DNA from: Pseudonocardia humida
GTDB lineage: Bacteria > Actinomycetota > Actinomycetes > Mycobacteriales > Pseudonocardiaceae
DNA: 52,451 nt
Assembly (NCBI RefSeq): GCF_023898865.1
Contig: NZ_JAGSOV010000048.1
Coordinates: 1-52,451 of the forward strand
Direction of reading: 5' to 3'
Shown here: positions 31,669 through 40,482 of the stretch, piece by piece
How the letters are laid out: each line of letters starts with the position of its first letter
How positions within the stretch are numbered: the first letter of the stretch is position 1
Program-made: the position numbers and the translations under genes
The notes under the pieces: generated by a model
What the model was told of the DNA's origin: nothing
The model's input: the letters and a program-made list of their open reading frames with translations, nothing else
Database searches by the model: none

Positions 31669-33333
31669 CTAGTGCGAGATCGCCTTCTCCGAGCCGGCGC
31701 CGGTCAGCGACCGGACCTCCATCTCGGAGTACTTGGCGATCTCGACGTGGTGCCGGGCGCCGACGTAGGTGCCGATGATCCCGAGCAGGAACGACAGCGG
31801 GATCGACACCAGGCCGGGGTTGGCCAGCGGGAAGATCGCGAAGTCGGCGTCCTTGATCATCGACGTCGGGCGGCCGGAGACCGCGGGCGAGAACACGATC
31901 AGCAGCACGCAGGACAGCAGGCCGCCGTAGATGCTCCACAGCGCGCCGGTCGTGTTGAACCGCTTCCAGAACAGCGAGTACAGGATGGTCGGCAGGTTCG
32001 CCGACGCGGCCACCGCGAACGCCAGGGCCACCAGGAACGCGATGTTCTGGTTGCGGGCCAGGATGCCGGCCGCGATGGCGACCGCGCCGATCACCACGGC
32101 GGTGATCCGGGCCACCTTGACCTCGGAGTCCGGCGCGGTCTCCCCCTTCTTGATCACATTGGCGTAGACGTCGTGCGCGAACGACGCCGACGCGGTGATC
32201 GTCAGGCCGGCGACCACCGCCAGGATCGTGGCGAAGGCGATCGCCGAGATGAGCCCGAGCAGGATCTCCCCGCCCAGCTCGAAGGCCAGCAGCGGGGCCG
32301 CGGAGTTGGTGCCGCCGGGCGCGGTGCTGATCCGCTGCGCGCCCCCGGGCACCAGCGCCGAGGCGCCGTAGCCCAGGATCAGGGAGAACAGGTAGAAGAT
32401 GCCGATCAGCCAGATCGCCCAGACCACCGAGCGGCGGGCCTCCTTGGCCGTGGGCACGGTGTAGAAGCGCATCAGGATGTGCGGCAGGCCGGCGGTGCCC
32501 AGCACCAGGGCCAGGCCCAGCGAGAGGAAGTCGATCTTCGCCGTGGCGGTGGCGCCGTACTGCAGACCGGGGGCCAGCAGGTTCTCGCCCAGCAGCTTCT
32601 CCGCCCCGGCCGCCGTGGTCAGCGACGGGTTCGCCGAGACGGACTGGCCGAGCAGGGCCGAGAGGTTGAAGCCGAAGATGGTCAGCACCCACACCGTGAT
32701 GACGGCGGTGCCGGCGAGCAGCAGCCCGGCCTTGATGATCTGCACCCAGGTGGTGCCCTTCATCCCGCCGACCAGCACGTAGACGATCATCAGGATGCCG
32801 ACGACGGCGATGACGATGCCCTGACCCAGCACGTTCTCGTTGGGGATCTGCAGCAGCAGCGCGACCAGCGCGCCCGCCCCGGCCATCTGGGCCAGCAGGT
32901 AGAAGAACGACACCACCAGCGTCGAGGTGGCCGCTGCGGCCCGCACCGGGCGCTGGCGCATGCGGAACGCCAGCACGTCGCCCATCGTGAACTTGCCGGT
33001 GTTGCGGAGCAGCTCGGCGACCAGCAGCAGGGCGATCAGCCACGCCACCAGGAAGCCGATCGAGTACAGGAACCCGTCGTAGCCGTTGACCGCGATGGCC
33101 CCGGCGATGCCCAGGAACGACGCCGCCGACAGGTAGTCACCCGCGATGGCCACGCCGTTCTGCGGGCCGGTGAACGACCGGCCCGCGGCGTAGTAGTCCG
33201 CGGCGGTCTTGTTGTTGCGGCTCGCCCGGAACACCACCACGAGCGTGACCACGACGAACGCCCCGAAGATGCCGATGTTCAGGACCGGGTTGCCGACGCC
33301 CCCCTCGACGGGGGCCTGCGCGATCGCGTTCAC
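31669..33333 (-). CDS. actP: Cation/acetate (monocarboxylate) symporter, SSS family
   Basis: This 554-residue sodium/solute symporter has about 13 membrane helices. The family blocks are DYYAAGRSFTGPQNGVAIAG with DYLSAASFLGIAG, GKFTMGDVLAFRM, ILVGGMKGTTWVQIIKAG-type (VLVGGMKGTTWVQII), and LPHILMRFYTVPTAKEARRS. It imports acetate and related short monocarboxylates. The GTG start overlaps the upstream DUF485 stop (GTGA). The DUF485-ActP pair is the classic YjcH-ActP arrangement. Two diverged symporters and a LytS/LytTR system lie upstream on the same strand. Confidence 0.93.
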   Translation of the reverse strand: MNAIAQAPVEGGVGNPVLNIGIFGAFVVVTLVVVFRASRNNKTAADYYAAGRSFTGPQNGVAIAGDYLSAASFLGIAGAIAVNGYDGFLYSIGFLVAWLIALLLVAELLRNTGKFTMGDVLAFRMRQRPVRAAAATSTLVVSFFYLLAQMAGAGALVALLLQIPNENVLGQGIVIAVVGILMIVYVLVGGMKGTTWVQIIKAGLLLAGTAVITVWVLTIFGFNLSALLGQSVSANPSLTTAAGAEKLLGENLLAPGLQYGATATAKIDFLSLGLALVLGTAGLPHILMRFYTVPTAKEARRSVVWAIWLIGIFYLFSLILGYGASALVPGGAQRISTAPGGTNSAAPLLAFELGGEILLGLISAIAFATILAVVAGLTITASASFAHDVYANVIKKGETAPDSEVKVARITAVVIGAVAIAAGILARNQNIAFLVALAFAVAASANLPTILYSLFWKRFNTTGALWSIYGGLLSCVLLIVFSPAVSGRPTSMIKDADFAIFPLANPGLVSIPLSFLLGIIGTYVGARHHVEIAKYSEMEVRSLTGAGSEKAISH

Positions 33334-33674
33334 GCCGCGCCCTCGATCCGCTCGCGGAGGCGCTCGGCCGCCGGGTCGAGGTGCTTGTTGGCGTAGCGCA
33401 CGTACAGCGTGGTGATCAGGAACGTGGTGACGAACTGCAGCAGCCCGATGATCAGCCCGACGTTGATGTTCCCGAGCACCTTGATGGCCATGAACTGGGG
33501 CGCGTAGGACGCCAGCAGCACGTAGGCGAGGTACCAGACGAGGAACGCCGCGCTCATCGGGAAGACGAAGCGCCGGAGCCGGGAGCGCAGGTCCGCGAAT
33601 TCCGGGCTCGCCTGCACCTGTTCGTAAATCGTCTTGTCCGTCGACTCGCCAGGTCGCTCGTTCAGCGTACTCAA
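33330..33674 (-). CDS. DUF485 membrane protein (YjcH-like)
   Basis: The 114-residue partner protein of acetate symporters has a soluble N-terminus (IYEQVQASPEFADLRSRLRR) and two membrane helices (SAAFLVWYLAYVLLASYAPQ; GLLQFVTTFLITTLYVRYAN), ending in DPAAERLRERI. All are DUF485 features. TTG 33674 is chosen because GGGGAGG lies 7 nt upstream; an ATG at 33716 lacks one. It is translationally coupled to actP, and the two form an operon starting in the 312-nt gap upstream. Confidence 0.88.
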   Translation of the reverse strand: MSTLNERPGESTDKTIYEQVQASPEFADLRSRLRRFVFPMSAAFLVWYLAYVLLASYAPQFMAIKVLGNINVGLIIGLLQFVTTFLITTLYVRYANKHLDPAAERLRERIEGAA

Positions 33675-33986
33675 GTCGTCCCTCCCCGCTCCGGACCGCG
33701 CGGCGCCCGGCACCATCGCCGAGTCGCCTGGGTCACAACGCAGCGAACGATAGATGAGTGACACGCCTGTTTCGGAATACGCCGTCCGAGTGAACGCGGG
33801 TGATGCGGAAACCCCTCGTCAAACTCCTGACCAGCGGTCGGCCGCCACGACGAACGGTCGACGAGCGGTCCACAAACGGCACCTCCGGGGGCCGTGTTTC
33901 CGTTCGGTATCGATCGGTTTCACCCGATCGTGCGAAAGCGCCCCGGCGGGTCACCGGCGGCCACACGGACGGCCGTCGGCAGGCGT
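33675..33986. other. Intergenic region upstream of the DUF485-actP operon
   Basis: No gene was found. It should hold the promoter of the downstream pair and the end of the preceding symporter operon. The only clear structure is a perfect inverted repeat CGATCGG-N6-CCGATCG at 33911-33930, a possible regulator site or weak hairpin. AT content is somewhat higher around 33760-33930 than in coding DNA. Confidence 0.55.
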
Positions 33987-35711
33987 TCAGAGGCCGGTGG
34001 AGCGGAGCCGCTCGGCCAGCCGGTCGCGGCTGAGCCCGAGGCGCTCCGGGGCGTGCATGCGCAGCATGACCTGCTCGGTGTCGGCCGGCTGGCGCCTGCG
34101 GGTCAGCGTGCTGACCACCGCCATGACCAGGAACGCCGTCGGCACCGTGACCAGCGCCGGCCGGTAGAGCAGCACCGACAGCGTGCCGTCGGGGACCTGA
34201 CCGCTGAGCGCGACGCCCACCGCCCCGGCCGACAGCACGCCGCCGACCAGCACCCCCGCGATCGCGCCGCGGTCGGTGAGCCCCCGCCACCAGATGCCCA
34301 GCACCAGCAGCGGGCAGAACGTCGACGCCGCCACCGCGAACACCAGCGCGACGGCCTCGGAGAAGTCGAGCCTGGTCACAGTGAGCGACAGCACCAGCGG
34401 CGCCGCCCCGGCGACGACCGCGGCCAGCCGGAAGTCGCGGACCTTGCCGCTGCGCAGCACGTCGGTGGACAGCACGCCGGCGATGCTGACGATCAGGCCC
34501 GACGAGGTGGACAGGAACGCCGCCCACGCCCCCGCCGCGACCAGCGCCCCGAGCAGCGCCCCGGCCCAGCCACTGCCCAGCACCGCGGAGGGCAGCAGCA
34601 GCACCGCGGCATCGGTGTCGCCGCTGACCAGCAGCTGCGGGTTGTACAGCCGCGACAGCGCGCCGACCAGCGTGACCGCGATGTAGAACACGCCCAGCAT
34701 GCCCAGCACGATCACCGCCGTGCGCCGGGCCGCCCTGCCGTCGGGGTTGGTGTAGAAGCGCACCAGCACGTGCGGCAGCCCCATGGTGCCCAGGAACAGC
34801 GCGATGATCAGCGAGTAGGTGCCGAGCAGCCCGCCCTCCTGCTCCCCCGCGTACGGGACCAGCCAGTCGGCGTCCTGCACCGGGGCGCCGAGCACCACCG
34901 GCACCTTCGCCCCGCCGGCGAACTCCAGGCTGGTACCGGCCGGCACGTCGTAGCGGCCGGGCTCCCAGTTGACGTCCTCGCCGTTGTAGCCGACCACCAC
35001 CGACTCCTCGACCCGCAGCACCACGTCGGTGCGCACGTCGACGACCGTGCGGTCGGGGAACTGCGGCGGGGCCTCCCGGTTGAAGGTGCGCTCGTCGCTG
35101 ACGAAGAAGATGACCGCGATGGTGGCCGGGACGACCATCGCGGTGAGCTTGAGCCAGTACTGGAAGGCCTGCACGAAGGTGATCGAGCGCATGCCGCCCA
35201 GCACCACCGTGGCCACCACGACGACCGCCGAGGCCACCATCCCGACCCAGGACGGCAGCCCGGTGACCGTGGTCAGCGTGAGCCCGGCCCCCTGCAGCTG
35301 CGGCAGCAGGTAGAGCCAGCCGATCACCGCGACGAACACGGTGCAGATCTTGCGCAGGGTGCGCGAGCGCAGCCGGGACTCGGCGAAGTCGGGCACCGTG
35401 TAGGCCCCGGAACGACGCAGCGGGGCCGCGACGAACAGCACCAGCGCCAGGTAGCCCGCGGTGAACCCGACCGGGTACCACAGCGCGTCGACCCCGTCGC
35501 GCAGGATGAGCCCGGCGATGCCCAGGAACGAGGCCGCCGACAGGTACTCCCCCGAGATCGCCCCGGCGTTGGCCGTCGGGCCGACGGTGCGCGAGGCGAC
35601 CAGGAAGTCCGACGTGCTGCGGGCCACCCGCACGCCGAGCGAGCCGATGACGGCCGAGGCCACCGCCACCAGGGCCATGGCCGTCAGCGCGGCGATCGCC
35701 TCGATCGGCAC
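33987..35711 (-). CDS. SSS-family symporter with enlarged external loop, paralogue 1
   Basis: This symporter of 574 residues is related to ActP (STSDFLVASRTVGPTANAGA; GEYLSAASFLGIAG; GMRSITFVQAFQYWLKL; MGLPHVLVRFYTNPDGRAAR). Between two membrane helices at about residues 200-290 it has a beta-rich segment of some 80 residues (RTVVDVRTDVVLRVEESVVV; GRYDVPAGTSLEFAGG) that ActP in this window replaces with a different, shorter loop. The C-terminal tail LRMHAPERLGLSRDRLAERL is shared with paralogue 2. GTG 35711 follows the upstream stop by 2 nt. The substrate is probably a small carboxylate. Confidence 0.87.
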   Translation of the reverse strand: MPIEAIAALTAMALVAVASAVIGSLGVRVARSTSDFLVASRTVGPTANAGAISGEYLSAASFLGIAGLILRDGVDALWYPVGFTAGYLALVLFVAAPLRRSGAYTVPDFAESRLRSRTLRKICTVFVAVIGWLYLLPQLQGAGLTLTTVTGLPSWVGMVASAVVVVATVVLGGMRSITFVQAFQYWLKLTAMVVPATIAVIFFVSDERTFNREAPPQFPDRTVVDVRTDVVLRVEESVVVGYNGEDVNWEPGRYDVPAGTSLEFAGGAKVPVVLGAPVQDADWLVPYAGEQEGGLLGTYSLIIALFLGTMGLPHVLVRFYTNPDGRAARRTAVIVLGMLGVFYIAVTLVGALSRLYNPQLLVSGDTDAAVLLLPSAVLGSGWAGALLGALVAAGAWAAFLSTSSGLIVSIAGVLSTDVLRSGKVRDFRLAAVVAGAAPLVLSLTVTRLDFSEAVALVFAVAASTFCPLLVLGIWWRGLTDRGAIAGVLVGGVLSAGAVGVALSGQVPDGTLSVLLYRPALVTVPTAFLVMAVVSTLTRRRQPADTEQVMLRMHAPERLGLSRDRLAERLRSTGL

Positions 35712-35713
35712 GG

Positions 35714-37456
35714 TCAGCCCTGGGACCTGCGGGCGAGCCGGTCGCCGCCGAGACCGAGGCGCTCGGGCGCGTGCATGGTGAGCAGGGTGCGGTCGACGTC
35801 GGGCGGGACGCTCCCCTTCGTCAGCTTGCTGACCAGCACCATCGTCAGGAAGGCCGCCGGCACCGAGATCAGCGCCGGGCGGTACAGCAGGGTGCCCAGC
35901 GGGTTGTCGGGCAGCACCGTGAACAGCGCCGCGACGACCGACGCGCCGGACAACAGCGCCCCGACCACGACCCCGGTGATCGCCCCCGGCGCGGTCAGCC
36001 CGCGCCACCAGATGCCCAGCACCAGCAGCGGGCAGAACGTCGACGCGGCCACCGCGAACACCAGCGGGATGGTCAGCGCGAAGTCGAGCCTGGTCACGCT
36101 GACCGCGAGGGCCAGCGGCACCACCATCGACAGCACGGCGGCGAGCCGGAAGCGGTGCCAGCGCCCGCGCATCACGTCGGTGAACAGCACCCCGGCCAGG
36201 CTGACCACCAGGCCGGAGGAGGTCGCCAGAAAGGCGGCCGCCGCGCCGGCCGCCACCATCGCCGCGAGCAACCAGCCGAGCACGTTGTCGCCGAGGGCGG
36301 CGGTCGGCAGCAGCAGCACCGCCGCATCCGATCCGCTCATCATCAGTTGCGGAGTGTAGAGGCGGGAGAACGCACCCAGCAGGACCACCGCGACGTAGAA
36401 GGCGCCGATCATCGCCAGCACGACGATGGTCGTGCGCCGGGCCGCCCGGCCGTCGGGGTTGGTGTAGAAGCGCACGAGCACGTGCGGCAGGCCCATGGTG
36501 CCGAGGAACCCGGCGATGAGGGTCGAGTAGATGGTCAGCATCTGGTCGAGCCCGCCGCCGCGGCCCATCGGCTCGATCCAGGCCTGGTCGGTGGCCGGGC
36601 GGTTGAAGACCGCGGGCACCGGGCTGCCCGCGGCGAACTCGAGGCGGCCGCCCCTGGCCACCACGTGCTCGCCCGGCGCCCAGGTCACCGGGGCGTTGTC
36701 CACCACCTGCTCGCCGTCGATCAGGCCGGTGGCCCGGAACGTGACCGGCTCGACGGTCTTCAGCCGCACGTCGACGGTGATGTCGACGACCGCGTCGGCG
36801 GGGAACCGCGGCGGGGCCGGCCGGTCGAGCGTGCGGTTGTCGCTCATGAACAGCGACAGGATGACCATCGCCGGGATCGCCAGCGCGGCGAACTTGAGCC
36901 AGAACTGGAACGCCTGCACGAAGGTGATCGAGCGCATCCCGCCGCCGATCACGGTGAGCAGCACGATCACGGCCGCCCCGACCGCACCCGACCACGGGGG
37001 CAGCCCGGTCACCGTCTGCAGGACGAGCCCGGCGCCCTGCAGTTGGGGCAGCAGGTAGAGGGTGCCGATCAGCAGCACGATGGCGGTGCACACCCGCCGC
37101 AGGCCCGGCGAGGGCAGCCGGGCCTCGGCGAAGTCGGGCACCGTGTAGGCGCCCGAGCGGCGCAGCGGGGCCGCGACGAACAGCAGCAGGGCCAGGTAGC
37201 CGCCCACGTAGGCGACGGCGGCCCACAGCCCGTCGGCGCCGTCGCGCAGGATCGTCGCGGCGATGCCGAGGAACGCCGCCGCCGAGAGGTACTCGCCGGA
37301 GATCGCGCTGGCGTTGGCCACCGGGCCCACCCGGCGGGAGGCGACCAGGAAGTCCGACGTGCTGCGGCGCATCCGGATGCCGTACATACCGATGATGGTC
37401 GAGGTGACCCCGACCGCCAGCATCGCCAGCAGCCCGAGCAGCGCGGGCGTACCCAT
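35714..37456 (-). CDS. SSS-family symporter with enlarged external loop, paralogue 2
   Basis: The 580-residue protein is clearly paralogous to the next gene (STSDFLVASRRVGPVANASA; GEYLSAAAFLGIAA; GMRSITFVQAFQFWLKFAAL; MGLPHVLVRFYTNPDGRAAR; LTMHAPERLGLGGDRLARR). The same external segment (DAVVDITVDVRLKTVEPVTF; TWAPGEHVVARGGRLEF) is present. ATG 37456 has GAGG 8 nt upstream. It lies 53 nt downstream of a soluble-plus-membrane protein gene. The gene pair arose by tandem duplication, and both copies look intact. Confidence 0.87.
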   Translation of the reverse strand: MGTPALLGLLAMLAVGVTSTIIGMYGIRMRRSTSDFLVASRRVGPVANASAISGEYLSAAAFLGIAATILRDGADGLWAAVAYVGGYLALLLFVAAPLRRSGAYTVPDFAEARLPSPGLRRVCTAIVLLIGTLYLLPQLQGAGLVLQTVTGLPPWSGAVGAAVIVLLTVIGGGMRSITFVQAFQFWLKFAALAIPAMVILSLFMSDNRTLDRPAPPRFPADAVVDITVDVRLKTVEPVTFRATGLIDGEQVVDNAPVTWAPGEHVVARGGRLEFAAGSPVPAVFNRPATDQAWIEPMGRGGGLDQMLTIYSTLIAGFLGTMGLPHVLVRFYTNPDGRAARRTTIVVLAMIGAFYVAVVLLGAFSRLYTPQLMMSGSDAAVLLLPTAALGDNVLGWLLAAMVAAGAAAAFLATSSGLVVSLAGVLFTDVMRGRWHRFRLAAVLSMVVPLALAVSVTRLDFALTIPLVFAVAASTFCPLLVLGIWWRGLTAPGAITGVVVGALLSGASVVAALFTVLPDNPLGTLLYRPALISVPAAFLTMVLVSKLTKGSVPPDVDRTLLTMHAPERLGLGGDRLARRSQG

Positions 37457-37509
37457 CAGCGGATCCTCATGCGGGGGGAGCGGGAGCGGTCACGCCTGGT
37501 GCCATGGTC

Positions 37510-38520
37510 CTAGTCCTGCACGTGGTCGGCGAAGTTCTGCTCGACCCGCTCCGCGGTCCGGGTGTGCCACATGCCCACCAGCACGAGGAACGGGTAGACC
37601 AGGACCCCCAGCAGCAGCCACGGGAGGCGCAGGCCCAGCAGCTCGGTGCGGCCGATCTCGGGGAACATCGCGAACAGCACCGGCAGCACGCCCAGTGCGA
37701 GCCCGGTGCCCACGGCGAACCGCAGCGCCACCGTCAGCTGGGAGCCGATCAGGTTGCTGCGCAGCAGCTCGCCGACCCCGGTGCCCTCCTGGACGTCGAC
37801 CACGGTGCGCACCGGGCGGGCGCCGCCGCGGCGCTCGGACAGCACGACCCGCACGCGCCTGCTGTCCATCGTCTCGACCGGGTCGGGGTCGGGCGCGTCC
37901 GGGTCGCCGGGCACGATCGGGACGGCGTCGAGGCGGGCCTTGCGCACGCCGTGCAGGTCGCCCGAGCGGTACGGCGGCGGAGCGCCCTGCTCCTCCACCG
38001 GGACCTTCGCCACGCCCCCGGCCAGCATCGTGCGCCGGTGGCCCTCCGCGGGCGGGGACGGAGCGCGCGGGGACGGAGCGGGCCGCGCCTCCGGCGCCGG
38101 GGCGTCGGCGGGGACCACCGCGGCGGCGGGCGGCTCGGGCGCCTCGGCCGGCGTGACCCGGGCCGGCGGGGCCGGGCTGGACCACGCCGCCGGCACCCGC
38201 GGCAGCCCGCGGGCCGGTGTGGACACCGGCTCCGGCGGCAGCGCACCGGGCCCCGGCGTGGCCGTGGAGTGCCGCGGCACGTAGCTGATCGACGTCGTCG
38301 AGCTGGCCACCTCGTGGCGGGAGTGCCTGCCCTTGGACGCCCGCCGACCGGCCGCGATCCGGCGCTGGATCTCCTCGTGCAGCCAGAGCGCGCCGCTGTC
38401 GGCGCCGTCCTCGTCGCGGTCGCCGTACCGGTCGCCGTCGGCGTCGTAGCGGTCGCCCGGCCCGTCGTCCTCCGGACCCGGCCTCATCGACGGCGAATCG
38501 CCGTCGATGAACGTACTCAC
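37510..38520 (-). CDS. Low-complexity protein with C-terminal two-helix membrane domain
   Basis: This 336-residue protein has an acidic start (MSTFIDGDSPSMRPGPED), a Pro/Ala-rich linker of about 120 residues, and a basic part before two membrane helices (LTVALRFAVGTGLALGVLPV; LPWLLLGVLVYPFLVLVGMW), ending TAERVEQNFADHVQD. The two-helix end with a charged amphipathic tail recalls DUF485 proteins that accompany SSS symporters, and this gene stands just upstream of two. That is a positional suggestion, not a sequence match. It follows the LytTR regulator gene by 7 nt. Confidence 0.75.
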   Translation of the reverse strand: MSTFIDGDSPSMRPGPEDDGPGDRYDADGDRYGDRDEDGADSGALWLHEEIQRRIAAGRRASKGRHSRHEVASSTTSISYVPRHSTATPGPGALPPEPVSTPARGLPRVPAAWSSPAPPARVTPAEAPEPPAAAVVPADAPAPEARPAPSPRAPSPPAEGHRRTMLAGGVAKVPVEEQGAPPPYRSGDLHGVRKARLDAVPIVPGDPDAPDPDPVETMDSRRVRVVLSERRGGARPVRTVVDVQEGTGVGELLRSNLIGSQLTVALRFAVGTGLALGVLPVLFAMFPEIGRTELLGLRLPWLLLGVLVYPFLVLVGMWHTRTAERVEQNFADHVQD

Positions 38521-38527
38521 CTGACGC

Positions 38528-39400
38528 TCACCGCTGGCTCCACGCCTGCTTCGTCGCGCGCACCAGGCGGTCCTTCAGCTCGCGGGTGTGCCGGCGGCTG
38601 ACCGGGAGCTCGGCGCAGTCCGGGCCGCTGCCGACCCGAACCACGTAGCCCGACCCGGACAGCCGCAGCTCGGTGACCAGCGGCAGGGAGACCAGGAACG
38701 AGCGGTGGATGCGCACGAAGCCGGCGTCGCGCCAGCGGTCCTCCAGGACCGACAGCGGGATGCGGACCAGGTGGCTGCCCTCGTGGGTGTGCAGGCGGGC
38801 GTAGTCGCCCTGGGCCTCCACGTACCGCACCGCCGAGCGGGGCACCAGCTTGGTGGTGCCGGCCAGCTCGACCGGGATGACCTCGTCCTCGCCGCCCTGC
38901 TCGGGCACCGGCTCGGCGACGCCCGCGGCCCGGTTGGCCAGGATCCGGTCGATCGCCGAGGCGAGGCGCTCGGCGCGCAGCGGCTTGAGCAGGTAGTCGA
39001 CCGCGCCGACCTCGTAGGCGTCGACCGCCCGGTCGTCGTGCGCTGTGACGAAGACCACCGACGGCGGCACGGCCATCGAGGAGAAGACCCTGGCCAGCTC
39101 CATGCCGTCCAGGCCGGGCATCCGGATGTCGAGGAAGACGACCTCGATGTCGGTGCGCTCGGCGACGCGGGTGCCGGTCATCGGGTTGGCCAGCCCGCGC
39201 CCGGGCGGCCCGGCCGGGGCCGCCTCGCGCACGCCCTGGCGGCTGTTGAGGATGCGCAGCGCGTCCGTCGCGTCGGAGGCCTTGAGCACCATCCCGACCC
39301 GGGAGTCCTCGCTCAGCAGGTAGGCCAGTTCTTCGAGAGCCGGCTCCTCGTCGTCGACGGCGAGGACGACCAGGCCACCGGAGCTGTCGTTGCTGTCCAC
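38528..39400 (-). CDS. LytTR-family response regulator
   Basis: The 290-residue two-domain regulator has a receiver domain (VVLAVDDEEPALEELA; VVFLDIRMPGLDGMELAR with the phosphoacceptor Asp at about residue 91; the Thr and Lys of VFVTAHDDRAV and YLLKPL) and a LytTR DNA-binding domain (RSAVRYVEAQGDYARLHTHE; RIHRSFLVSLPLVTELR). An insert of about 33 residues (52-84) lies before the phosphoacceptor strand, which is unusual for a receiver. GTG 39400 is used. It should pair with the LytS-type kinase encoded about 1 kb upstream and control the symporter genes that follow. Confidence 0.9.
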   Translation of the reverse strand: MDSNDSSGGLVVLAVDDEEPALEELAYLLSEDSRVGMVLKASDATDALRILNSRQGVREAAPAGPPGRGLANPMTGTRVAERTDIEVVFLDIRMPGLDGMELARVFSSMAVPPSVVFVTAHDDRAVDAYEVGAVDYLLKPLRAERLASAIDRILANRAAGVAEPVPEQGGEDEVIPVELAGTTKLVPRSAVRYVEAQGDYARLHTHEGSHLVRIPLSVLEDRWRDAGFVRIHRSFLVSLPLVTELRLSGSGYVVRVGSGPDCAELPVSRRHTRELKDRLVRATKQAWSQR

Positions 39401-39534
39401 GATCTCCTCATCCTGCGTGTCCCGGGATCACCCGAAGGTCGGGGTCCCACCCCGACCGCCCGACCATGGTGACGGTGAATCCATCCGAGTGCCAAGTGGC
39501 CCGCACCAATCGGGTCGCCACGGCCACCATCCCG

Positions 39535-40416
39535 CTACAGACCGTACCGCGCCCACGTGGCCCTGACCTCGGCCGCCTGCACCACGCCCAGCATCCCGTC
39601 GGCGCCGAACACCCCGGACGCGGCGGGCGAGCCGGCCAGCCCCAACCGGGCCAGCAGCGGCTTGCGCCCCTCCACCTGGACCAGCTCGGCGTCCGGGAAG
39701 CGCTCGGTGAGCACCGCCCTGGCCGAGCCGACCCCGTCGACCAGGCCCAGCTGCGCGGCCCGGGAACCGGTCCACACCTCACCGGTGAACAGGTCGGCGT
39801 CCTCGGCGAGGCGATCGCCGCGGCGGCTGGTGACCCAGTCGCGGAACATGGCGTGCAGCTCGTCCTGCAGCCCGCGCAGCCAGTCGACGTCCTCGGGCTT
39901 CTCGGGCAGGAACGGGTCGAGCCGCGACTTCGACTCACCGGCCGTGTACAGCCTGCGCTGCACCCCGAACCGCTCGATCAGCCCGTCCAGGCCGAAGCCC
40001 TGGCTGATCACGCCGATCGAGCCGACCAGCGACGTCGGGTGGGCGTAGATCTCGTCGCCCGCGCAGGCCAGCCAATAGCCGCCGGAGGCCGCGACGTCCT
40101 CGCAGAACGCCAGCACCGGCACGCCCTTGTCCTCGGCCAGGCCGCGGATCCGGTCGGCGACCAGCGCCGACTGGGTCGGCGCGCCGCCCGGCGAGTTCAC
40201 CAGCAGCGCGACGGCGGCCAGCCGCTCGGGCGCGAACGCGCGCTCCAGCGTCTTCTCCACCGCGCCGATGTTGATGACGGCCCGCGGCACCGGCGCGGCC
40301 GACGCGGCGATGACGCCGTGCAGCCGGACCATCGACACCACCGGCCGGTCGGCCCGGTCGCCGAACTTGCCCGGCAACCGGGAGGTCAGCCGGTCGGCCA
40401 ATCTCAGCCCGTCCAT
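39535..40416 (-). CDS. S49 family serine peptidase (SppA-like)
   Basis: The 293-residue single-domain SppA/S49 peptidase has the LLVNSPGGAPTQSALVADRI oxyanion block, the nucleophile region EDVAASGGYWLACAGDEIYA with its catalytic Ser, and LVGSIGVISQGFGLDGL. The general-base Lys is expected in the GESKSRLDPF region. No clear N-terminal membrane helix is present, unlike classical SppA. It sits between the LytTR regulator and the LytS-type kinase genes, with gaps of 134 and 66 nt, so it may be part of that signalling unit or an insertion. Confidence 0.9.
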   Translation of the reverse strand: MDGLRLADRLTSRLPGKFGDRADRPVVSMVRLHGVIAASAAPVPRAVINIGAVEKTLERAFAPERLAAVALLVNSPGGAPTQSALVADRIRGLAEDKGVPVLAFCEDVAASGGYWLACAGDEIYAHPTSLVGSIGVISQGFGLDGLIERFGVQRRLYTAGESKSRLDPFLPEKPEDVDWLRGLQDELHAMFRDWVTSRRGDRLAEDADLFTGEVWTGSRAAQLGLVDGVGSARAVLTERFPDAELVQVEGRKPLLARLGLAGSPAASGVFGADGMLGVVQAAEVRATWARYGL

Positions 40417-40482
40417 GCCGTCACGTTAGTCGCAGGTCCGCCGCCGTGCGACGAACGGCACCCCGACGGTGTCGGGAACCCG

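Noticed and set aside
33911..33930. CRP or PrpR-type operator
   Set aside because: The inverted repeat CGATCGG-N6-CCGATCG does not match a consensus I know, so no regulator is named.
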